A DNA stretch of 24,597 nt from Bog-532 sp036495425. Lineage in GTDB: Bacteria; Actinomycetota; Actinomycetes; Streptosporangiales; Streptosporangiaceae. Below are positions 12,988-19,153 of this stretch, piece after piece. The stretch is from assembly GCA_036495425.1 (NCBI GenBank), contig DASXMW010000121.1, positions 1 through 24,597 of the forward strand, written 5' to 3'. Position 1 is the stretch's first letter. Each line of letters begins with the position of its first letter. The notes beneath the pieces are model-generated. The model worked only from the letters and a program-made list of their open reading frames with translations. It made no database searches and was not told where the DNA came from. The translations under genes and the position numbers were made by a program.

Positions 12988-14040
12988 ATGGTCTGGAGCG
13001 GAAGAAGAACAGGTTCAGTGCGACTGAGGGCGCGGATCGCCATGCTGGCCGTGGCGGCCATCGGCGTCGGCGCGGTCACGGCCTGCCAGGCCACGGCGAC
13101 CGAGCAGATCTCGCGTCCGGCCGACAACCGGACCTCGGCCGCGGCGCCGAAAACCGGCGCCTCCGCCGGCACGCCCAGCGCCTCCGCCGGCACGCCCAGC
13201 GCCCAGCGCCCCTCGCCGCTGCACTCCGTCGTCAGCCCGGCGATCCAGGTGGCCGGGACGCCGCGCGGCATCAAGGCCAAGGGCGCAGTGCTGGCCGACG
13301 CCAGCACCGGCCAGGTGCTGTGGGAGCGCGCGGCCGACACCGAGCGGCCGATGGCCAGCATCACCAAGGTCATGACCGCGCTGCTGGTGCTGCAGTCCGG
13401 CCACCTGAACTGGCGGGTCAAGATCCCGAAGGCGGCGCAAACCTACGCCTGGCATTACGGCGGCGAGAGCGCGGGCCTGCGTCCGGGCGACGTGCTCACC
13501 GTTCAGCAGTTGCTGGCGGCGATGCTGCTGCCTTCGGGCGCGGACGCCGCCTACACCCTCGCGCGGCTGTTCGGACCGGGAATGCCCGCCTTCATTTCGA
13601 AAATGAACGCCACCGCCGCCCGGCTGGGCATGATGCGGACGCATTTCACGTCCCCGGACGGGCTGCCCTACCCGACCGAGACCTCGACCTACTCCACCCC
13701 GTCCGACCTGGTCACCCTGGGCCTGGCTGCGATGAAGTACCCGGCCTTCCGCTCGATCGTGGACCAGCGGTTCGTCCAGCTGAAGCTGGGCACCGGCCAC
13801 CACCAGCACCAGTACTGGTGGGACAACACCGACCACCTGATCGGCTCGTACCACGGTGCGCTCGGGATCAAGGACGGCTACACCGACGATGCCGGGCACT
13901 GCCTGTTGTTCGAAGCGACCCGGAACGGGCGCACGCTGATCGGGGCCGTGCTCGGTGATCCCGCCAGCGGCCCGGCCGCGGGCGCCCAGGACGCCGCCCG
14001 GGTCCTCAACTGGGGCTTCAGCCTCCGGCGCGCAGGCTGA
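12988..14040 (+). CDS. D-alanyl-D-alanine carboxypeptidase family (peptidase S11) lipoprotein with atypical motifs
   Basis: This ~350-residue protein has a basic, hydrophobic export signal ending in a lipobox-like VTAC (Cys33 from ATG 12988), an Ala/Thr/Ser/Pro-rich linker and an S11 penicillin-binding domain. The SxxK motif is SITK (124-127). The second motif is SGAD (183-186), where Asn of SxN is replaced by Ala; the third is KDG (295-297) instead of KTG. The family trims stem-peptide D-Ala from peptidoglycan outside the membrane. Starts at GTG 12976 and GTG 13018 are also possible; the latter gives the most compact signal peptide. It probably forms a unit with the RodZ-like gene. Activity may be altered by the motif changes, although SxN variation (for example SGC in K15) is tolerated in known enzymes. 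Confidence 0.85.
   Translation: MVWSGRRTGSVRLRARIAMLAVAAIGVGAVTACQATATEQISRPADNRTSAAAPKTGASAGTPSASAGTPSAQRPSPLHSVVSPAIQVAGTPRGIKAKGAVLADASTGQVLWERAADTERPMASITKVMTALLVLQSGHLNWRVKIPKAAQTYAWHYGGESAGLRPGDVLTVQQLLAAMLLPSGADAAYTLARLFGPGMPAFISKMNATAARLGMMRTHFTSPDGLPYPTETSTYSTPSDLVTLGLAAMKYPAFRSIVDQRFVQLKLGTGHHQHQYWWDNTDHLIGSYHGALGIKDGYTDDAGHCLLFEATRNGRTLIGAVLGDPASGPAAGAQDAARVLNWGFSLRRAG
13159..13200 (+). repeat. Exact tandem duplication, 2 x 21 bp, in carboxypeptidase linker
   Basis: Positions 13159-13179 and 13180-13200 are identical and in frame, each encoding ASAGTPS. They lie in the disordered linker between the lipobox and the catalytic domain, where copy-number change would only alter linker length. 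Confidence 0.95.
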
Positions 14041-14094
14041 CCGGCCCCCCCCATCCACCTGCGCGGCCCCTGCACGCGCAGCTGGACGAATCGC

Positions 14095-14140
14095 CGCTAG
14101 ATGCCGGAGCAACCCCCTCCTGCTGCTCCGGCACCTAGCG
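14095..14140. terminator. Long hairpin between convergent genes (probable bidirectional terminator)
   Basis: A 17-base arm (14095-14111, CGCTAGATGCCGGAGCA) pairs with 14124-14140 with one mismatch around a 12-base loop. It lies in the 114-base gap between the carboxypeptidase stop (14040) and the cupin stop (14155), where transcription converges. There is no T-tract, as is common in high-GC actinobacteria. Confidence 0.75.
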
Positions 14141-14154
14141 GGAGTCTCACTCGG

Positions 14155-14673
14155 TCATGCCGTCACCTCGGCGATCACCTGCTGGGCGGTGAGCTCGTAC
14201 CCGTGGGAGCCGCGGACGTGCTCCTGGATGGCCGCCACCAGCTGGCCGAACTGGTCGTCGCGGGCGACCCGGAACTCCACCCCGCACGGGCAGCGGCCGA
14301 CGTGCCCGGCCACGGCCCGCCCGGTGAACGCGACGTCGATCACGACGTAGGGCTCGTCGCCCTCCACCCAGGCGTCGTGCCCGGCCGAGACCACGTGGGC
14401 GTCACCGGGGCCGAAGTCGTATTCGCGGCCGTCGTCCATGCTGGTGTGGCACCGGCCCGAGATGACGTACCCGGTGTGGAACGTCTGGCAGGCGTCGGTG
14501 CCGACGATCGGCTTGACGTGGGTCGACCACTTCCAGCCGGGCTGGTACACGGTGCGGGCGATGGTGACGCCGGGCAGGTTGACCACGTCGAGCGAGGCGT
14601 GTTCGGACGCGTGCCGCTCGTCGGGCGTCTCGACGTTCCTGACCGCCACGATCTGCTTCCTCGTTTCGAGCAT
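14155..14673 (-). CDS. Cupin-domain protein with C-terminal DUF1059-like extension
   Basis: This 172-residue protein has a cupin barrel (about 35-118) with WSTHVKPIVG...TFHTGYVISGRCHTSMDDG and a second motif PGDAHVVSAGHDAWVEGDEP. His52, His66, His76, His93 and His99 are available for metal, but the spacing is not the textbook GX5HXHX pattern. The C-terminal ~45 residues (CPCGVEFRVARDDQFGQLVAAIQEHVRGSHGYELTA, shown in part) resemble DUF1059, a small Cys/His domain of unknown function. ATG 14673 is chosen because GGGGGAGG lies about 7 bases upstream; the frame extends further, but without homology-like sequence. The gene is transcribed alone, divergent from the GH3 gene. The function is unknown; it could be a small-molecule sensor or a metal-dependent enzyme. 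Confidence 0.8.
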   Translation of the reverse strand: MLETRKQIVAVRNVETPDERHASEHASLDVVNLPGVTIARTVYQPGWKWSTHVKPIVGTDACQTFHTGYVISGRCHTSMDDGREYDFGPGDAHVVSAGHDAWVEGDEPYVVIDVAFTGRAVAGHVGRCPCGVEFRVARDDQFGQLVAAIQEHVRGSHGYELTAQQVIAEVTA

Positions 14674-14987
14674 GTGGTGCCTCCCCCTGACCTCGCTGGC
14701 GCAGTCAGCGTGCCAGCCCGCCCGCGGCCGGCACATCGGGAAGAACACGTAACTCCGGCCGGGACTACGTAGTTCCGGCAGGCCAGGGCCGCCGCCGGGC
14801 GGGCCCCCGACCGCCGCCGGGCCCCCGCAATGGCACAGTTCCCGCTGCGGCTTCGGTGACAGCTGATGCTTTATGTCTTTTCTGTTCACCGCAGCGGTGC
14901 GAGACTCAGAACGTCAGCAGGCGGGTTTGACCGGCTGTGGACAGGATGCGGCCGGCCCGTCTCCGACCCTGGTAAGGAGGACGGGCA
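14674..14987. other. Divergent intergenic region between cupin and GH3 genes (314 bases)
   Basis: The region holds the cupin ribosome site on its left, a 20-base-spaced direct repeat (14747-14779), and a strong GGAGG ribosome site (TAAGGAGGACGGGCA) just before the GH3 ATG. Around 14865-14890 there is a short AT-rich stretch (TGCTTTATGTCTTTTCTG) that may contain the GH3 promoter, but no convincing -35/-10 pair was found. No CebR-like GGGAGCGCTCCC operator is present. Confidence 0.55.
14747..14779. promoter_or_regulatory. Direct repeat ACGTAnnTCCGGC, 20-bp period, upstream of cupin
   Basis: ACGTAACTCCGGC (14747-14759) and ACGTAGTTCCGGC (14767-14779) match at 11 of 13 positions and are exactly 20 bases apart, about two helical turns. 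The second copy overlaps the perfect palindrome ACTACGTAGT (14764-14773). It is 74-106 bases upstream of the cupin start and 209-241 bases upstream of the GH3 start. Likely a regulator site; the regulator is unknown. Confidence 0.5.
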
Positions 14988-17348
14988 ATGTTGCGTAGTC
15001 CCCTGCGACGTCTCAGTGCTGCACAAATTGTCTCAGGAGCCGCCGCGCTGGCCGCCGCGGCGGCGCTGGCCGTGCCGGCCGCCCTGGCCGGACCGGCCAG
15101 CACCAGCACCAGCTCCGGCGGCCGGGCGGCCTTCGCCGCGGCCCAGCAGCCGAATGATCATCTGTCCGCGGCGACCAGGCAGCGGCTGGCGTCCATCGAC
15201 ACCCAGGTCAGCTCGCTGATCGGCAAGATGACGGTGGCGGAGAAGATCGGGCAGCTGGAAATGGCCGGGCCCTCCGGCGCCAACGGCACGCCCGGCCAGG
15301 CCCTGCTCGACGGGGTCAAGAGCGGGGAAGTCGGGTCGGTCCTGGACCTGACCGGCGTGGCCAACATCAACCAGGTCCAGCAGGCCGCCCTGCAGTCGCG
15401 GCTGCACATCCCGGTGATCTTCGGGCTGGACGTGATCCACGGCTACAAGACGATCTTCCCGGTGCCCCTGGCCGAGGCCAGCAGCTGGGACCCGGCCGCG
15501 ATCGCCAGCGACGAGTCGATCTCGGCCAGCGAGGCGACCGCGGACGGGATCAAGTGGACCTTCAACCCGATGGTGGACGTCAGCCGCGACCCGCGCTGGG
15601 GCCGGGTGGTCGAAGGCGCGGGGGAGGACCCCTACCTCGGATCGGCCATCGCCGCGGCCAAGGTGCGCGGCTACCAGGGCAGCGACTTCAGCGCGGCCAG
15701 CAAGATGGCCGCGACCGTGAAGCACTTCGGCGCCTACGGCGCGGTCGTGGCCGGCCGCGAGTACAACACCACCGACATGTCGGAGTCGCAGCTCCGCAAC
15801 GTCTACCTGCCGCCCTACCAGGCCGCCGTCAACGCCGGCGCGGCCACGGTGATGAGCGCGTTCACCTCGCTCGACGGGGTGCCCGACACCGCCAACAGCT
15901 ACCTGCTCAAGACCATCCTGCGTAACGAGTGGCACTTCGGCGGCACGGTCATCAGCGACTACCAGGCGGTCCAGGAACTGGAAGCCTTCGGCTACGCCAC
16001 CAGCGGGGCCGACGCCGCCCGGCTGGCCATCACCGCCGGGGTGGACATCGAGATGGGCGTCCAGGTGCCCAGCCAGTACTCCACCTACACCCTGTACCTG
16101 CCTCAGCTGGTGAAGTCGGGCCAGGTCAGCATGGCCACCCTCAACAACGACGTGCGGCACGTGCTGACGCTGAAGTACCTGGCGGGCATGTTCGCCCACC
16201 CGCTCACCGACCCCAGCCGGGTCAAGACCGCCGAGCTGACCCCGGCCAACCTGGCCGCGGCCCGCACCATGGCCGCCCGGTCGATGGTGCTGCTGAACAA
16301 CCAGGACCACGCGCTGCCGCTCAGCACCAGCGTCCCGTCGGTCGCGGTGGTCGGCCCGCTCGCCGACGACCCGTCCGACCAGCTCGGCCCGGACGTGCCC
16401 ATCGGCTATACGGCCTCGGACCAGGCCTCGGTGGTGCCGGTGCTGGCCGGCATCAAGGCCGCGCTGCCCAAGGCGACCGTCACCTACGCGCAGGGATGCG
16501 ACACGGCCTGCACGTCGACCTCGGGGTTCGCGGCGGCGGTGAGCGCGGCCCAGGCCTCGGCCGTGACCGTGATCGTGGCCGGGGAGCCCGCCGCTGACAG
16601 CGGGGAGGCATCGTCGCGCAGCGACATCAGCCTGCCCGGGCAGCAGACCGCGCTCATCCAGGCCGTCGCCGCCACCGGCAAGCCCTACGTGGTGGTGCTG
16701 ATGAACGGCCGCCCGCTCACGCTCGGCTGGACCGCCGAGAACGCGCCCGCCCTGCTCGAGTCCTGGTTCCCCGGCACCGAGGGCGGCAACGCCGTGGCCG
16801 ACGTGCTGTTCGGCAAGGTCGACCCGGGCGGCAAGCTGCCCATGACCTTCCCGCGCAACGTCGGGCAGATCCCGATCTCCTACAACGAGCTGCCCACCGG
16901 CCGCCCGGCCGATCCGTCCAACAAGTACACGTCGCAGTACCTCGACGTGCCCAACACGCCCCAGTACGCCTTCGGGTACGGGCTGTCCTACACCAGCTTC
17001 AAGCTGTCCAACCTGCACCTGTCGGCCAGCAGCCTGCCGGCGTCCGGCACGCTCACCGTCAGCGCCGACCTGACCAACACCGGATCGGTGGCCGGCGATG
17101 ACGTGGCCCAGCTCTACACCCACCAGGACGGGACCACGATCCTGCAGCCGGTCCGGCGGCTGAACGGATTCCAGCGGATCACGCTGGCCCCCGGCCAGAC
17201 CAGGACCGTCACCTTCAAGCTGGGCCGGAGCAACATCGGCTTCTACAACAACGCCGGCCAGTTCGAGATCGACCCCGGTCCGGTCAGCGTCTACCTCGGC
17301 GACAGCTCGACCGGCGGCCTCACCGGCCAGTTCACGGTCAGGGGCTGA
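14988..17348 (+). CDS. Secreted glycoside hydrolase family 3 beta-glucosidase
   Basis: This 786-residue protein has a Sec signal (basic MLRSPLRRLS, then an Ala-rich hydrophobic core, cleavage near ALA at 32-34). The GH3 N-terminal barrel contains the substrate-binding KHF (245-247) and nucleophile Asp324 in VISDYQ. The GH3-C domain contains the likely acid/base Glu540 in SGEASSRSDISLPGQQ, and a fibronectin-III-like domain (about 690-775) follows FGYGLSYTSF. These enzymes remove terminal beta-linked glucose from oligosaccharides. ATG 14988 has AAGGAGG upstream. The stop lies only 3 bases before the PF10091-type glucanase GTG, so the two are co-expressed; in known beta-1,2-glucan loci a GH3 beta-glucosidase hydrolyses sophorose and sophoro-oligosaccharides. 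All core catalytic residues appear intact. Confidence 0.93.
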   Translation: MLRSPLRRLSAAQIVSGAAALAAAAALAVPAALAGPASTSTSSGGRAAFAAAQQPNDHLSAATRQRLASIDTQVSSLIGKMTVAEKIGQLEMAGPSGANGTPGQALLDGVKSGEVGSVLDLTGVANINQVQQAALQSRLHIPVIFGLDVIHGYKTIFPVPLAEASSWDPAAIASDESISASEATADGIKWTFNPMVDVSRDPRWGRVVEGAGEDPYLGSAIAAAKVRGYQGSDFSAASKMAATVKHFGAYGAVVAGREYNTTDMSESQLRNVYLPPYQAAVNAGAATVMSAFTSLDGVPDTANSYLLKTILRNEWHFGGTVISDYQAVQELEAFGYATSGADAARLAITAGVDIEMGVQVPSQYSTYTLYLPQLVKSGQVSMATLNNDVRHVLTLKYLAGMFAHPLTDPSRVKTAELTPANLAAARTMAARSMVLLNNQDHALPLSTSVPSVAVVGPLADDPSDQLGPDVPIGYTASDQASVVPVLAGIKAALPKATVTYAQGCDTACTSTSGFAAAVSAAQASAVTVIVAGEPAADSGEASSRSDISLPGQQTALIQAVAATGKPYVVVLMNGRPLTLGWTAENAPALLESWFPGTEGGNAVADVLFGKVDPGGKLPMTFPRNVGQIPISYNELPTGRPADPSNKYTSQYLDVPNTPQYAFGYGLSYTSFKLSNLHLSASSLPASGTLTVSADLTNTGSVAGDDVAQLYTHQDGTTILQPVRRLNGFQRITLAPGQTRTVTFKLGRSNIGFYNNAGQFEIDPGPVSVYLGDSSTGGLTGQFTVRG

Positions 17349-17351
17349 CCG

Positions 17352-19028
17352 GTGAAGGTCGCGACCTCCCGAACCCGCTGGGCGGCGGCGCTGGCCCTGG
17401 TGCTGGCGCTGCCGCTGGCGGCGGTCCTGCTGTCACCTACTCGGGCGCCCGCGTCGGCGGCCGCCCCCCGGGGCGCGGCCGCCGTCACCGCCGCGGTCGG
17501 CACCTACCGGGGCCTGACCGCCACCCAGCGGTCCGCCCTGCTCGGCATCGCCCGCACCACCTGGAAGTTCTACGCGGCCGACGTGGACCCCGGGACCCAT
17601 CTGCCGCTCGACAACCTGACCTACGCGGGCGGCTCGGCCGCGCCCACCAGCTACGGCCGGTACACCTCGGCCGCCAACATCGGCGTCTACCTGTGGGCGG
17701 TGGTGGCCGCCAGGGACCTCGGGCTCATCAGCGGGCCCCGGGCCCGTGACCTGGCCGAAGCCACCCTCACCGAGGTCCAGCACCTGAAGCGCTTCGACGG
17801 GTTCCTGTACCAGTGGTACGACACCACGACCGGCGACACGATCAGGAATCCCGGCGACATCGACTGCGCCACCGAAACCGTCCCCACCTTCGACAACTGC
17901 TCGTTCGTCTCCAACGTGGACAACGGCTGGTACGCCTCGGGCCTGATCGTCGTGCGCGAGGCCATCCCCGCCCTGCGCCCGCTGGCCGACCGCCTGATCG
18001 CGCCGATGAACTTCGGCATCTTCTACGACAACGGGCCCGAGACCCACTGCAACACCAACCCCGCGGTCCCCGGCAACCAGCCGACCGGGCAGATGTACGG
18101 CGGCTACTACGCGGGGTTCCCGCCCGGCCAGGGCGACAACGCCACGCACTACTACCACAACGGCGCCCTCTACAGTGATCCCCGGATCTCGGCCTACATC
18201 GGGATGGGCCTGCACCAGATGCCGGGCAACGTCTGGTGGCGCAGCTGGCGGGAGCTTCCGCCGCCCGCCCCGTTCCCGGACTGCCAGGCCACCGACCCCG
18301 ACTTCTCCTGGCAGGGGCAGTGGCCGATGGGCGGGCAGTGGCAGACCTACACCGACCCCCAGTCCGGCCAGCGGTTCCCGGTCTGGGAGGGCCACTACAC
18401 CTACCCCGGCTCGGACCTGACCTTCATCCCCACCTACTCGGGCGGGATGTTCGAGGGCCTGATGGCCAACGAGGTCGTACCCGAGACCAGCTGGGGCCCG
18501 CACAGCTTCGGGCTCGCGGACACCAGGACCGTCCAGGTGCAGCAGAAGTACGCCACCGAGCAGCTCCACTACCCGGTGTGGGGCATGTCGCCGTCCAGCA
18601 CGGCCGACGACACCGGCGGCTACGGCGGCTACGGCGTGGAGGGCCTGACCTTCCCGTACTACGGCACCGGCGCCACCGCCGCCCACCCCAACCTGGGCCT
18701 GTCCCAGTGCCACGGCTGCGCCACCGAGGACGTGGTCACGCCGCACGCGTCGTTCATCGCCCTGGACGTCGCGCCGCAGCAGGCCTACGCCAACATCCAG
18801 GCGCTGCGCACGCGCTATCCCGGCCTGTACGGCGCGAACGGGTTCTTCGACGCCGTGAACCCGGTCACCGGCGCCGTCGGCCACCGCGACCTGGTCCTCG
18901 ACCAGTCGATGATCATGGCCGCCGTGGACAACGCCCTCAACAACCGGGCCATCCAGCGCGACTTCGCCCACGACCCGGTGTCCTGGGCCGCCCGCACCTA
19001 CCTGTCCCTGGAACACATGTCGATCTAG
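17352..19028 (+). CDS. Secreted PF10091/GH144-like glucanase (probable endo-beta-1,2-glucanase)
   Basis: This 558-residue protein has a signal peptide (MKVATSRTRW followed by an Ala/Leu/Val core to about 36) and an (alpha/alpha)6 glycoamylase-like domain. The signatures are TSAANIGVYLWAVVAARDLGLIS (105-127), NVDNGWYASGLIVV, TFIPTYSGGMFEGLM, VWGMSPSSTADDTGGYGGYGVEG and the C-terminal DLVLDQSMIMAAVDNAL. These match the PF10091 family, which includes GH144 endo-beta-1,2-glucanases. A large Trp/Tyr/Gly-rich insertion (about 235-350) lies in the middle. GTG 17352 is 3 bases after the GH3 stop. Paired with GH3, it would cut beta-1,2-glucan to sophoro-oligosaccharides outside the cell. The fold family is firm; specificity is inferred and other PF10091 specificities remain possible. 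Confidence 0.82.
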   Translation: MKVATSRTRWAAALALVLALPLAAVLLSPTRAPASAAAPRGAAAVTAAVGTYRGLTATQRSALLGIARTTWKFYAADVDPGTHLPLDNLTYAGGSAAPTSYGRYTSAANIGVYLWAVVAARDLGLISGPRARDLAEATLTEVQHLKRFDGFLYQWYDTTTGDTIRNPGDIDCATETVPTFDNCSFVSNVDNGWYASGLIVVREAIPALRPLADRLIAPMNFGIFYDNGPETHCNTNPAVPGNQPTGQMYGGYYAGFPPGQGDNATHYYHNGALYSDPRISAYIGMGLHQMPGNVWWRSWRELPPPAPFPDCQATDPDFSWQGQWPMGGQWQTYTDPQSGQRFPVWEGHYTYPGSDLTFIPTYSGGMFEGLMANEVVPETSWGPHSFGLADTRTVQVQQKYATEQLHYPVWGMSPSSTADDTGGYGGYGVEGLTFPYYGTGATAAHPNLGLSQCHGCATEDVVTPHASFIALDVAPQQAYANIQALRTRYPGLYGANGFFDAVNPVTGAVGHRDLVLDQSMIMAAVDNALNNRAIQRDFAHDPVSWAARTYLSLEHMSI

Positions 19029-19071
19029 CCCCGGCCCTCAATTTTCATCGAAGGTCTGGTCCCCAGGTCCC
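19029..19071. repeat. Imperfect direct repeat, copy A
   Basis: This stretch directly follows the glucanase stop codon. It matches 22735-22778 in the same orientation: CCCCGGC, a T-run, then ATCGAAGGTCTGnTCCCCnGGTCCC, the last 25 bases with only two mismatches. Weaker similarity continues rightward with gaps. The two copies bracket the LuxR-DUF5995 block. Confidence 0.7.
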
Positions 19072-19084
19072 GCTCGCGCTCGGC

Positions 19085-19119
19085 CCCCACGGGACCGGCT
19101 CCCCGCCGGTCCCGTGGGG
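19085..19119. terminator. Perfect 15-bp hairpin between convergent glucanase and LuxR genes
   Basis: CCCCACGGGACCGGC (19085-19099) pairs exactly with 19105-19119 around a TCCCC loop. It lies between the glucanase stop (19028) and the LuxR stop (19154), so it can serve both strands. No T-tract follows. Next to it GGGGCTGGCGGTC occurs twice (19116-19128 and 19133-19145). Confidence 0.8.
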
Positions 19120-19153
19120 CTGGCGGTCCCGCGGGGCTGGCGGTCGCGGCCGG

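Noticed and set aside
14044..14052. C8 homopolymer after the carboxypeptidase stop as a possible frameshift site
   Set aside because: It lies outside coding sequence, since the gene ends at 14040, so it has no effect on a protein; at most it is a sequencing-error risk.
15033..17123. Long minus-strand open frame (696 codons) opposite the GH3 gene
   Set aside because: It is the antisense shadow of a gene with intact catalytic motifs; its composition is biased and no family is recognisable.
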